Source of the DNA: GCA-2687515 sp963582805 | GTDB lineage: Bacteria > Pseudomonadota > Alphaproteobacteria > Rhodospirillales > UBA2165 | DNA length: 20,153 nt | Assembly (NCBI GenBank): GCA_963582805.1 | Contig: CAUZTZ010000034.1 | Span: forward strand, 1 to 20,153 | Direction: 5' to 3' | Part shown: piece by piece, positions 1-7,067 of the stretch | Position numbering within the stretch: position 1 is the stretch's first letter | Layout: the number at the start of each line of letters is the position of its first letter | Notes under the pieces: generated by a model | Databases searched by the model: none | What the model saw: only the letters and a program-made list of their open reading frames with translations | What the model was told of the DNA's origin: nothing | Program-made: the position numbers and the translations under genes

Positions 1-424
1 TGCGGCCTTCGCGCCCGGTGCCGGTGATCTGGCTGGGCTGCAAATTGTTTTCGGCCAATAATTTGCGCACCACCGGCGACAATTTCACCGATTTATCGCG
101 GGTTGGCGCCGCTTGCCGTTGGGCGGGCGGCGGCGGTGCGGAAGGTGCGGCCTGCTTGGGCGCGCCCGCAGGCGCCGCCTGGGCGGGCGCGCTGCCATCG
201 TCGATCACCGCCAATATGGTGCCGACGCCGACGGTTTCACCGGCATCGACGCGGATTTCCCTAAGCACGCCGGACATCGGCGCAGGCACTTCCATCTCCA
301 CCTTATCGGTGCCGATCTCGAACAACACTTCGTTGGCGGTAACCGCGTCGCCGACCGATTTGTGCCAGATTGTGAGGGTGCCCTCGGACACCGTCTCGCC
401 CAGTTGCGGCATGACTATTTCCAT
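1..424 (-). CDS. Dihydrolipoyl acyltransferase (E2) of a 2-oxoacid dehydrogenase complex, N-terminal part; runs off the left edge
   Basis: This is the 5' 141 codons of an E2 subunit, which carries acyl groups on a lipoyl arm between E1 and CoA. The lipoyl domain spans about residues 1-76, starting MEIVMPQLGE, with the lipoylation site in GTDKVEMEVP (Lys41). An Ala/Pro/Gln-rich flexible linker follows at about 78-110. The start of the peripheral subunit-binding domain is at about 114-141 (LSPVVRKLLAENNL, then GTGREGR), where the window ends. The catalytic domain is outside the window. The ATG at 424 is chosen because the lipoyl domain begins there and AGAGG lies 8 bases upstream. It follows E1-beta closely, but a tandem repeat separates them. 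The E2 family is certain; whether the complex uses pyruvate, acetoin or branched-chain oxoacids is not visible. Confidence 0.93.
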   Translation of the reverse strand, partial: MEIVMPQLGETVSEGTLTIWHKSVGDAVTANEVLFEIGTDKVEMEVPAPMSGVLREIRVDAGETVGVGTILAVIDDGSAPAQAAPAGAPKQAAPSAPPPPAQRQAAPTRDKSVKLSPVVRKLLAENNLQPSQITGTGREGR

Positions 425-479
425 CAAAATTTCCTCTGGAAATGTTCCATCAAAATTTCCTCTGGAAATGTTCCATCAA
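421..479. repeat. 26-bp tandem repeat (2.3 copies) duplicating the E2 ribosome site and start codon
   Basis: Two identical 26-bp units lie at 421-446 and 447-472, followed by a 7-base partial copy at 473-479. Read on the minus strand, each unit holds ATG, a short frame, an AGAGG ribosome site and the next TGATG. The E1-beta stop (TGA at 478-476) overlaps an ATG at 476-474. This opens an 8-residue frame, MEHFQRKF, that ends TGA at 452-450 and overlaps the ATG at 450-448. The same 8-residue frame repeats and ends TGA at 426-424, overlapping the E2 ATG at 424-422. The result is a chain of three one-base-overlap TGATG junctions. The shared TGATGG at both ends offers microhomology for a slippage duplication. 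It could tune E2 translation relative to E1, or it could be a neutral or recent expansion. Confidence 0.9.
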
Positions 480-1453
480 TCGACTTCCCGGCGGATGGTT
501 TCGACAATGCGGCTCACCGACGGGATCGAATGATCTTCAAGATCATCGGCCGCCGGCAGCGGCACGTGCGGCGTGGTGATCCGGTGGATGGGCATGTCCA
601 GATCGTAAAAACATTCCTCGGAGATGATCGAGGATAACTCCGCGCCCCAGCCGCACAGCCGGGGATTTTCCTCCACCGTGACGACGCGCCCGGTGCGCGA
701 CACCTCGGCCAATATGGTCTTGGTATCCAGCGGCACCAGGGAGCGCACATCGATCACGTTCGCGCCGATGCCGTCTTCGGCGGCCAGAATTTCGGCCGCC
801 TCCAAAGCGCGCGGCACCATGGCGGCGAGTGCGAGGATGGTGACATCGTCGCCGGGGCGGACGATTTTGGCGATGCCGAGCTCCTCCACATGTTCGCCTT
901 CGGGCACCTCGCCCTTGGTGCCGTAGAGGGATTTCTGTTCGAAAAATATCACCGGATCGGGATCGCGGATAGCGGCCGCCAGAAGCCCCTTGATATCGGC
1001 CGGCGTCGAGGGCGCCACAACTTTCAGGCCCGGCACCATCATCGCCCAGTTTTCGAGGCTTTGGGAATGTTGGGCGCCGAAGCGGACGCCGCCGCCATTG
1101 GCGGTGCGGATCACCAGGGGCAAGGCCACCTGGCCGTTGGTCATGTAGCGGGATTTGGCGATCTGGTTGGTGATGATATCCCAGCAGACGGCGAAGAAAT
1201 CGGAAAACATGATCTCGGCGATGGGGCGCAGGCCCGTCATCGCCGCGCCCATGGCAGCGCCGACGATGGCTTGCTCGGATATGGGGGTATCGCGCACCCT
1301 TAAAGGGCCAAACTCATCCAAAAGCCCGACCGTGGTTTTGAAGACGCCGCCGGCATCGGCGATATCTTCGCCAAGGAAGACAACATTTTCATCGCGCCGC
1401 ATTTCCTGGGCGATGGCCGCCGCGACGGCTTCGCGGTAGGTTAATTCCGCCAT
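476..1453 (-). CDS. 2-oxoacid dehydrogenase E1 component, beta subunit
   Basis: This 325-residue protein matches the usual length of the transketolase-like beta subunit of E1 (PdhB/AcoB/BkdB type). It pairs with E1-alpha to decarboxylate a 2-oxoacid on thiamine diphosphate and pass the acyl group to E2. Seen directly: MAELTYREAVAAAIAQEM at the N-terminus, FLGEDIADAGGVFKTTVGL, RVRDTPISEQAIVGAAMG, TANGGGVRFGAQHSQSLE, and C-terminal transketolase motifs VIDVRSLVPLD and VTVEENPRLCGWGAE. The ATG at 1453 is preferred over one 7 codons upstream, because GGAGG sits 6 bases before it and the family N-terminus fits. It overlaps the E1-alpha end by 13 bases, so translation is probably coupled. The specific 2-oxoacid cannot be read from the sequence; acetoin or pyruvate dehydrogenase are the leading options. 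Confidence 0.93.
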   Translation of the reverse strand: MAELTYREAVAAAIAQEMRRDENVVFLGEDIADAGGVFKTTVGLLDEFGPLRVRDTPISEQAIVGAAMGAAMTGLRPIAEIMFSDFFAVCWDIITNQIAKSRYMTNGQVALPLVIRTANGGGVRFGAQHSQSLENWAMMVPGLKVVAPSTPADIKGLLAAAIRDPDPVIFFEQKSLYGTKGEVPEGEHVEELGIAKIVRPGDDVTILALAAMVPRALEAAEILAAEDGIGANVIDVRSLVPLDTKTILAEVSRTGRVVTVEENPRLCGWGAELSSIISEECFYDLDMPIHRITTPHVPLPAADDLEDHSIPSVSRIVETIRREVD

Positions 1454-2493
1454 GACGAGCCTCCATCCGCCCACACTTCGGTATCGCGAAGTGCCAGTGA
1501 CGGCGTCGGCGATGCCTTGGCTTCCTCGGTGGCCTCGTCGAGGGCTTTCATGACCGCGTCTTCGATGCCGCTGACGGTGGCCTCACCGACGCCGTAATCC
1601 AGCAGGCGCTGGCGGTACATGGGGATCGGATCGCGCTTCTTCCATTCTTCGATTTCTTCCGGCGGCCGGTAGGTGCCGGGATCGGCCCGGGAATGGCCCA
1701 AATGGCGATAGGTTTTGGCTTCGATGATCGACGGGCCGTCGCCGGCGCGGGCTTTTTCGATGGCGTCGCGGGCCACCCGGTAGACCGCATCGGGATCGTT
1801 GCCGTCGACCAAGATCTCGTCCATGCCATAGGCTGACGCCCGGTCGGCGGCGGGATGCTCGACCGGAATTACGTCGGCGATCGGCGTATATTCCATATAG
1901 AGGTTGTTTTCGCAGACGAAGACCACCGGCAACTTCCAGACGGCGGCCAAATTCAAAGCTTCGTGGAAGGCGCCGATATTGGTGGCGCCGTCGCCGAAGA
2001 AACAGACCGAAACCTGGCCCGAGCCCCGGTACTGGGCCGACCAGGCGGCGCCGACGGCTATGGGTAGATGGGCGCCGATGATGGCGTAGGAGCCCATCGC
2101 CCCATGTTCGACGCTGGTCAGATGCATGGAGCCGCCCTTGCCGCTCAGCAATCCGCATTCGCGGCCCATCAATTCGCCAAGCACGCCGGTCATGGGCGCG
2201 CCGCGCACCATGGTGTGGGCGTGGCCCCGATAGGTGCAGAAGGTGTAATCGTTCTTGCGCATGGCGGCACCGCAGCCGGCGGCCACCGCTTCCATGCCCA
2301 CCGACAGATGGATGGTGCCCTTGACCAGGTTCTGCAGGAACAAATCGTTGGCGCGGTTTTCCAAAAGCCGCACTTCCAACTGCATCTGGAACATCTCGAG
2401 GCGCTTTTCCTCGCCGATATCATCGTTGAGGCGCGCCGAGCCACGGGCTTTGCCCGATTTGGCGGGTGCCTTTGATTTCGCTTTTTTGGCCAA
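1441..2493 (-). CDS. 2-oxoacid dehydrogenase E1 component, alpha subunit (TTG start)
   Basis: This 350-residue E1-alpha binds thiamine diphosphate. The cofactor motif GDGATNIGAFHEALNLAA runs to CENN at about residues 167-196. Other family landmarks are YRGHAHTMVRGAP, GKGGSMHL, the phosphorylation-loop-like YRHLGHSRADPGTYR and a C-terminal EEWKKRDPI segment. A Lys/Ala/Pro-rich tail of about 22 residues precedes the conserved domain, as in many alphaproteobacterial E1-alpha proteins. The start is TTG at 2493, supported by GGGAGG 7 bases upstream; the first in-frame ATG (Met34) would remove part of the conserved region. It is the first gene of the left operon and overlaps E1-beta. No E3 gene is in the window. 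Function class is secure; substrate specificity is not. Confidence 0.93.
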   Translation of the reverse strand: MAKKAKSKAPAKSGKARGSARLNDDIGEEKRLEMFQMQLEVRLLENRANDLFLQNLVKGTIHLSVGMEAVAAGCGAAMRKNDYTFCTYRGHAHTMVRGAPMTGVLGELMGRECGLLSGKGGSMHLTSVEHGAMGSYAIIGAHLPIAVGAAWSAQYRGSGQVSVCFFGDGATNIGAFHEALNLAAVWKLPVVFVCENNLYMEYTPIADVIPVEHPAADRASAYGMDEILVDGNDPDAVYRVARDAIEKARAGDGPSIIEAKTYRHLGHSRADPGTYRPPEEIEEWKKRDPIPMYRQRLLDYGVGEATVSGIEDAVMKALDEATEEAKASPTPSLALRDTEVWADGGSSWRN

Positions 2494-2677
2494 TGCAATC
2501 CCTCCCGGCGGGCATCGGCCCGCGCATCAAGGAGCTAGCATTATCAAACTAGAACCCCATTGGCGATGGGAAATTGTGCTTTATTAATCGGGCCGTAGTC
2601 GCAACAATGGCATCAATAAATTCCGTGTTCCACGGCGGGTGGCTGTAACGGCGTCCCGCCGCCATGAGGAGGATATT
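2494..2677. promoter_or_regulatory. Divergent intergenic region between E1-alpha and the M24-family operon
   Basis: This 184-bp gap separates two divergent operons and must hold promoters for both. For the minus strand, a TGATAAT at 2546-2540 could be a -10 box about 45 bases before the TTG of E1-alpha, but no good -35 is visible. For the plus strand I see no convincing promoter. Two inverted repeats stand out: CCCAT/ATGGG around 2556-2570, and CGGCGGG at 2633-2639 with CCCGCCG at 2655-2661. The latter could form a hairpin just before the ribosome site AGGAGG (2667-2672) of the M24 gene. No regulator gene is adjacent, so any control factor is unknown. Confidence 0.45.
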
Positions 2678-3931
2678 ATGCATTACAATCGTCCGCGTTC
2701 GACCGCCACCTGGGGCACCATCGCCAAGGACTGGGAAGCCGGTGTTGATTTCCGGAAACTGCAGACGGACCGCCTGGAGCGCGCCCAAGCGGCCGCCAAG
2801 AATGCCGGCTTCGGCGCCTTTCTCTGCTTCAATTTCGATAATATCCGCTATATCACCTCGACCCATATCGGTGAATGGGGCCGCGACAAGTTTGACCGTT
2901 ATACGCTCTGCCCCACCGATACGGCGCCGTTTTTGTGGGACCCGGCGCCGCCGGCGAAGCGTAAAAGCTCGCCCTGGCTGGGCAACCGGGTGGACGCGCC
3001 GGTCTCGACCATGCAAGGCGCCCTGCCGCCGGAGCACGGCATCCAGAATGTCTTCGCCAAGCAGATCAAGGAAAAGATGATCGAACTTGGTATCGATAAA
3101 CAGCCCCTTGGCATCGATATCATGGAATTGCCCATGCTGCGCGCCCTCGAAGCCGAAGGCATCGACGTGGTCGATGGCCAGCAGGCATTGATGGATGCCC
3201 GCGAGGTCAAGACCGAAGAAGAGATCGAGCTGTTGAAACAGGCCGCCGCCATGGTCGACGCGACGTACTTGGATATCGCCAAGGCAATCCGCCCCGGCAC
3301 CCGGGAAAGCGATCTGGTGGCCATCGCCAACGAAAAGCTCTACGGCATGGGATCAGAGCGGGTCGAATGCGTGAACTCGGTTTCGGGGCCGCGCGGCGCA
3401 CCGCACTCGCATACCTTCTCCGACCGTATGATCCAGCCGGGCGACATGATCTTTTTGGATATCATGCATTCGTTCAACGGCTACCACACCTGTTATTACC
3501 GGACCTTCATCTGCGGCGTCCCCAACGAGGCGCAGAAAGAGGCCTATGAGATCTGCTCGCAATGGGTCAATGCCGCCCTCGACGCCATCGAGCCGGGCGC
3601 CAAGCTGGACGATATCGCCAATGTCTGGCCGCGCGCCGAAGAGTTTGGCTACGCCAACGAAGACGAAGCGTTCCTGTTGCAGTTCGGCCATGGCGTTGGC
3701 TTGTCTTTGTGGGAGCGGCCGATTATTTCGCGCCGCTATATGGGCCAGAAGACGGTGCTCAAAAAAGGCATGGTGTTTGCGGTCGAATGCTGGAAAGGCG
3801 CCGAGGACGGCTCCGGCGCGGCGCGGATCGAAGAAGAAGTGGTGGTCACCGACGATGGCTGCGAGATCATCACCAACTTCCCCAGCGACCACTTGATTTC
3901 CTGCGGACTGCCCGGCTGCGAAATTTACTAG
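2678..3931 (+). CDS. M24-family metallohydrolase-like protein (Xaa-Pro peptidase/DddP-like) with one Asp ligand changed to Cys
   Basis: This 417-residue protein has a creatinase-type N-terminal domain (about 30-170) and a pita-bread M24 domain (about 180-405). M24 enzymes use two Asp, one His and two Glu to hold a dimetal centre. Here Asp261 (FLDIM), His338 (GHGVGL), Glu370 (VFAVEC) and Glu385 (RIEEEVVVT) are present. The second Asp of the usual GYxxDxxRT motif is Cys272 (GYHTCYYRTF). The ATG at 2678 is chosen because AGGAGG lies 5 bases upstream; a GTG 13 codons earlier lacks such a site. It opens a plus-strand operon and a G3E GTPase follows 37 bases later. The N-terminal region (IRYITSTHIGEWGRDKF) recalls the DddP-like branch of M24 as well as Xaa-Pro dipeptidases. 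Substrate unknown; a mononuclear or altered metal site is plausible. Confidence 0.85.
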   Translation: MHYNRPRSTATWGTIAKDWEAGVDFRKLQTDRLERAQAAAKNAGFGAFLCFNFDNIRYITSTHIGEWGRDKFDRYTLCPTDTAPFLWDPAPPAKRKSSPWLGNRVDAPVSTMQGALPPEHGIQNVFAKQIKEKMIELGIDKQPLGIDIMELPMLRALEAEGIDVVDGQQALMDAREVKTEEEIELLKQAAAMVDATYLDIAKAIRPGTRESDLVAIANEKLYGMGSERVECVNSVSGPRGAPHSHTFSDRMIQPGDMIFLDIMHSFNGYHTCYYRTFICGVPNEAQKEAYEICSQWVNAALDAIEPGAKLDDIANVWPRAEEFGYANEDEAFLLQFGHGVGLSLWERPIISRRYMGQKTVLKKGMVFAVECWKGAEDGSGAARIEEEVVVTDDGCEIITNFPSDHLISCGLPGCEIY

Positions 3932-3968
3932 AGCGGGGGGATAGAGCCGAGCCTAAGAGGAGCGGTGC

Positions 3969-5093
3969 ATGGATAGAATTTGGGTCACGCTGATTACCGG
4001 TTTTCTCGGCAGCGGCAAGACGACGCTGCTGAATACGCTTTTGCACCATCCGGCCATGAGCCAGGCCGCCGTCATCGTCAACGAGTTCGGCGAGATCGGC
4101 ATCGATTACGACCTGATCGAGCAATCCAACGAGCAGGTGGTGCAACTGGCTAATGGCTGCCTCTGCTGTTCGGTCAAGGGCGATCTGATCGACACCTTTC
4201 GCGACCTCTATATCCAGCGCAACGCCGGTACCATCCCCCATTTCGACCGGGTGGTGATCGAAACCACCGGCATTGCCGATCCGATGCCGATCCTGCAATT
4301 GGTGTTCACCAACCCGATGATCATGAACCATTATGCTCTGGACGGCGTGGTGACCACGGTCGATGCGATCAACGGCTTGTCGTCGCTGGAGCGGTTCCCC
4401 GAATGCGTCAAACAGGCGGCCATCGCCGATAGGCTGATCGTCACCAAGGTGGATATGGTGGCAGGCGACGAAGGCCGCGAGACCGTTTCCGCGCTTAACC
4501 ATCGCTTGCGCGCCCTCAACCCGGCGGCCGAAATTATCGAGACCGCCACCGAAGAGATCGACCCCGAAGATCTGTTCGGCACCGGCATGTTCGATGCCGA
4601 CACCAAGCAGATTGATTTGCAAAGCTGGATCGATCCGGCCCTGTACGATGCCGCCGCCGATTTGCCGAAGACGCCGGGCGCCGAGCCGGACGCGGCGGCC
4701 CGCGCCTATTACGCCGAGCACGGCCACACCCCGGAAGAGGGTCACAACCACGGCGACGTCAATTCCTTCTGCATCACCCGCGACGAGCCCATGTCATTGG
4801 ATATGCTGCGCATGTTCCTGGAAGGGCTGACCGGCGAAGCCGGGCCCGATCTGTTGCGCGTCAAGGGCATTGTCAATGTTCGCGGCGAAGAGCGGCCCGC
4901 CGTCATCCAGGGCGCCCAGTTGATCTTCCATTCCCTCGACTGGCTGCCCGCCTGGCCGAGCGACGACCGGCGCACGCGCATTGTTTTTATCACCCACGGT
5001 CTTGACAAAAGTTACGTGGAGGACACCTTGGCGCTCATCGAACGGGTGGCCCGGCGCACCGAAGAAGCGGGCGCCAACGCAGCGATCATTTAG
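3969..5093 (+). CDS. CobW/P47K (G3E family) GTPase, putative metallochaperone
   Basis: This 374-residue G3E GTPase shows GFLGSGKTTL (Walker A, residues 11-20), the metal-binding CLCC motif at 64-67 within NGCLCCSVKGDL, ETTG at 98-101 (Walker B region) and TKVD at 159-162 (guanine specificity). A His-rich linker at 251-261 (HGHTPEEGHNH) precedes a CobW C-terminal domain at about 265-362. Family members load Zn, Co, Ni or Fe into client enzymes in the cytoplasm with GTP hydrolysis. The ATG at 3969 has AGAGGAG about 7 bases upstream. It lies 37 bases behind the M24-family gene, so that protein is a natural client candidate. No cobalamin genes are nearby, so a role in B12 synthesis is unlikely here. 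The metal is not readable from sequence. Confidence 0.92.
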   Translation: MDRIWVTLITGFLGSGKTTLLNTLLHHPAMSQAAVIVNEFGEIGIDYDLIEQSNEQVVQLANGCLCCSVKGDLIDTFRDLYIQRNAGTIPHFDRVVIETTGIADPMPILQLVFTNPMIMNHYALDGVVTTVDAINGLSSLERFPECVKQAAIADRLIVTKVDMVAGDEGRETVSALNHRLRALNPAAEIIETATEEIDPEDLFGTGMFDADTKQIDLQSWIDPALYDAAADLPKTPGAEPDAAARAYYAEHGHTPEEGHNHGDVNSFCITRDEPMSLDMLRMFLEGLTGEAGPDLLRVKGIVNVRGEERPAVIQGAQLIFHSLDWLPAWPSDDRRTRIVFITHGLDKSYVEDTLALIERVARRTEEAGANAAII

Positions 5094-5126
5094 CCGGAAA
5101 ATCGGTTTCTGAGGAGGGAGAGGAAT

Positions 5127-5414
5127 ATGCTTTTTTGCATTTTTGGGATCGACAAGCCGAATATGGCCGAAACCCGCGCCAAGGTCATGCCCGCCCACGT
5201 GGCGTATCTCGACAAGGCGCCGATCAAGCTGGTCGTGTCGGGCCCGCTCACATCCGACGATGGCGCTACAATCGTCGGCAGCCTCTATCTGGTCGAGGCC
5301 GAGGGCCGCGCCGCCATCGAGGAGTTTTGCGAAAACGATCCGCTGATCCAGGCCGATGTCTGGGAATATTCTCAAATCCGCGCCTTCAACAAGCGCGTCG
5401 ACAATCGCGATTAA
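5127..5414 (+). CDS. YciI-like (YCII domain) small protein
   Basis: This 95-residue protein has the ferredoxin-like YCII fold signature. It has a start MLFCIFGIDKPN, then RAKVMPAHVAYLDK with a conserved His (His24), a SGPL turn at 39-42, GSLYLVEAEG, and a C-terminal FCENDPLIQADVWEYSQIRAF. YciI-like proteins are small, often dimeric, and mostly of unknown function; some act as dehalogenase- or muconolactone-isomerase-like enzymes or partner oxidoreductases. The ATG at 5127 has a strong purine run (GAGGAGGGAGAGG) just upstream. It sits between the CobW GTPase (33-base gap) and the SDR (20-base gap), so it is co-transcribed with them. I cannot assign a reaction. Confidence 0.85.
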   Translation: MLFCIFGIDKPNMAETRAKVMPAHVAYLDKAPIKLVVSGPLTSDDGATIVGSLYLVEAEGRAAIEEFCENDPLIQADVWEYSQIRAFNKRVDNRD

Positions 5415-5434
5415 ACCAACGGGAGAACCAAGCT

Positions 5435-6220
5435 ATGGATTTAGGACTTAAAGGCAAGAACGCCGCCGTGACCGGCTCCTCACAGGGCATCGGCAATGCT
5501 ATCGCCAATTCGCTGGCCGACGAGGGCTGCAATGTGGCTTTGTCGGCGCGCAACCAGGACCGGCTCGATCAGGCGGTCGCCGAGATCGAAGCCAAGGGCG
5601 TCAAGGCGGTCGGCATCGTCTGCGATTTGTCGTCGGAAGCAGGCTGCAAGAAGTTCATCGACGAGGCGGCGGCGGCCTTGGGCGGCCTCGACATTCTGGT
5701 CAACAATGTGGGCGGCATGATCCCAGGCACCATCGACAGCCTGGATGAAGAAATCTGGGCGACGGTGCTCAATCTCAATCTGATGAGCTTCGTCTACACC
5801 ACCAAGAGCGCCATCGAACATCTCAAGAAATCGAGCGCCGGGCGCATCCTTTGCGTATCGGGCGTCACCGGCAAGCAATTGATGCCGGGTGCGCTGACCA
5901 CCACCATCCCCAACACCGCCATCCACGGGTTCGCCAAGGTCATGGCCGAGCAGCTGGGCAAGGACGGCATCACCGTCAACACCATCTGCCCGGGCTTCAC
6001 GGCCACCGAAAGCTGGGGCCCCCGAGCCGAGGGCATGGCCAAGATGCGCGGCATCACCCCCGAAGAGGTGCGCGCCGGCGTCGCCGCGATGACTATGCTG
6101 GGGCGCTGGGCCGAGCCGAGCGAGATCGGCGACGCGGCGGCCTGGATTGTTTCGGAACGGAACAGCTACCAGACCGGCACCGTTGTCGAGGTCTGCGGCG
6201 GCTATACCAAATATATCTGA
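5435..6220 (+). CDS. SDR-family oxidoreductase with non-canonical active site
   Basis: This 261-residue Rossmann protein has the classical cofactor loop TGSSQGIG (13-20), the NNVGG segment (90-94), NLNLMS (113-118) and GITVNTICPGF (178-188). The catalytic triad positions differ from family norm. The usual Ser is Gly143 (CVSGVTG), and the YxxxK pair is Thr156 and Asn160 (TTIPN), placed by the conserved 13-residue spacing and the following GFAKVMAEQLG helix. It probably binds NAD(P), but ordinary SDR proton transfer is not expected. Divergent BKR-like SDR subgroups without the tetrad are known. The ATG at 5435 follows GGGAG by 9 bases. The frame is open further upstream only because it overlaps yciI. 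It is the last gene before the terminator at 6241. Confidence 0.88.
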   Translation: MDLGLKGKNAAVTGSSQGIGNAIANSLADEGCNVALSARNQDRLDQAVAEIEAKGVKAVGIVCDLSSEAGCKKFIDEAAAALGGLDILVNNVGGMIPGTIDSLDEEIWATVLNLNLMSFVYTTKSAIEHLKKSSAGRILCVSGVTGKQLMPGALTTTIPNTAIHGFAKVMAEQLGKDGITVNTICPGFTATESWGPRAEGMAKMRGITPEEVRAGVAAMTMLGRWAEPSEIGDAAAWIVSERNSYQTGTVVEVCGGYTKYI

Positions 6221-6240
6221 TCCGCAGCCGTTAAATATTC

Positions 6241-6280
6241 GGGGCGGCCCGCTTTCACCGGCGGGCCGTCCTATTATTTT
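6241..6280 (+). terminator. Intrinsic terminator closing the plus-strand operon
   Basis: The arms CGGCCCGC (6245-6252) and GCGGGCCG (6261-6268) pair perfectly around an 8-base loop. The stem extends outwards to 6241/6272 with GC and GU pairs. A T-rich run (TATTATTTT) follows at 6272-6280. It lies 20 bases after the SDR stop and 3 bases before the end of the convergent GST gene. It probably also limits readthrough from the minus strand, although the tail on that side is weaker. Confidence 0.85.
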
Positions 6281-6283
6281 GCC

Positions 6284-7036
6284 TCAGGCGCTAGAGCGGA
6301 AATCGGGGAAATTTTCGCTCAGGCGGGTGCCGGGATAATAGGTTTTATCGTAAGACGGGCGCGCCTTCATGGCAGCCAGCCAGGCGGCCACGTTTGGGCA
6401 ATGGTCCCAAAGGCCGGAAAAGCCCAAATCTTCCATGCGGTCAAAGGACGGCGCGACATCACAGTCGGCGATGGTGAACTTCTCACCCATGATCCAGGGG
6501 CCGTTTTCCCTAAGCGACGCCTCCATGCGATCGGCGGTCATGCGGATATCGGAGAGGGATTTTTCGATCTCGGCATCGGAGAAACCGTCCAGCCCCATCT
6601 GCCGGTAGAAATCCCGGCGCAATGGCCTTGCATCGGCGACGGCGGCAAAGGCATCTTCGGTGAGGTTCTCGTATTTTTGCACCAAGGCCATATTGAAGGA
6701 CGGATAACGAACGGCGGGCGTCGGCACTTCTTCGAAAAATCGCAGCCACTTGCGCACGATTGCCTTGCCTTGCGGATCTGCCGGCATCATAGAAAATTCG
6801 GGAAACACCTCGTCCAGATATTCAAGGATGACCGAGGATTCGACGATGGCAAACCCGTCATGGACCAGGGTCGGCACCACCCCATTGGCATTGAGCGCCA
6901 AATATTCCGGCGTCAAATGTTCGCCTTTGCCGGAATTCAATATCGTGTCGGTGAATTCCAGCCCCTTCTCGAACAGGCAGAGGCGCACCTTCTGGCTGCA
7001 GGTGGAGGCTGGGAAATTATAAAGTTCCAGGGTCAT
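6284..7036 (-). CDS. Glutathione S-transferase family protein
   Basis: This 250-residue protein has an N-terminal thioredoxin fold (about 2-80) beginning LELYNFPASTCSQKVRLCL. The Ser/Cys pair at 11-13 is a likely glutathione-activating site. The cis-Pro loop VVPTL is at 53-57 and ESSVILEYLDE at 66-76. A C-terminal all-helical domain contains GPWIMGEKFTIADCDVAP, the usual GST N-capping region. The ATG at 7036 is picked because the fold starts there; the Shine-Dalgarno is weak (GGATTG). It is the last gene of the long minus-strand cluster, 31 bases behind an SDR, and converges on the terminator. It could conjugate, isomerise or dehalogenate a pathway intermediate, or serve general detoxification. 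Confidence 0.9.
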   Translation of the reverse strand: MTLELYNFPASTCSQKVRLCLFEKGLEFTDTILNSGKGEHLTPEYLALNANGVVPTLVHDGFAIVESSVILEYLDEVFPEFSMMPADPQGKAIVRKWLRFFEEVPTPAVRYPSFNMALVQKYENLTEDAFAAVADARPLRRDFYRQMGLDGFSDAEIEKSLSDIRMTADRMEASLRENGPWIMGEKFTIADCDVAPSFDRMEDLGFSGLWDHCPNVAAWLAAMKARPSYDKTYYPGTRLSENFPDFRSSA

Positions 7037-7067
7037 CAGCAATCCAATCAACTTTCGTTGTTCGCAG

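Noticed and set aside
2678..3931. Assignment of the first M24 gene as a true DMSP lyase (DddP)
   Set aside because: The N-terminal region and length recall DddP-like proteins, but one metal ligand is Cys and no DMSP-related genes are nearby, so only family-level naming is justified.
3870..4751. A 293-codon minus-strand frame opposite the CobW GTPase
   Set aside because: The GTPase motifs are unambiguous on the plus strand; the antisense product has no domain and no plausible ribosome site.
3969..5093. Role of the CobW-type GTPase in cobalamin biosynthesis
   Set aside because: No cob or cbi genes are in the window; the neighbours point to a metallochaperone role for another client.
5135..6220. 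A fused YciI-SDR or N-terminally extended SDR
   Set aside because: The upstream part is read in a different frame from yciI, which has its own start, ribosome site and stop. The SDR has GGGAG before the ATG at 5435, where the Rossmann fold begins.
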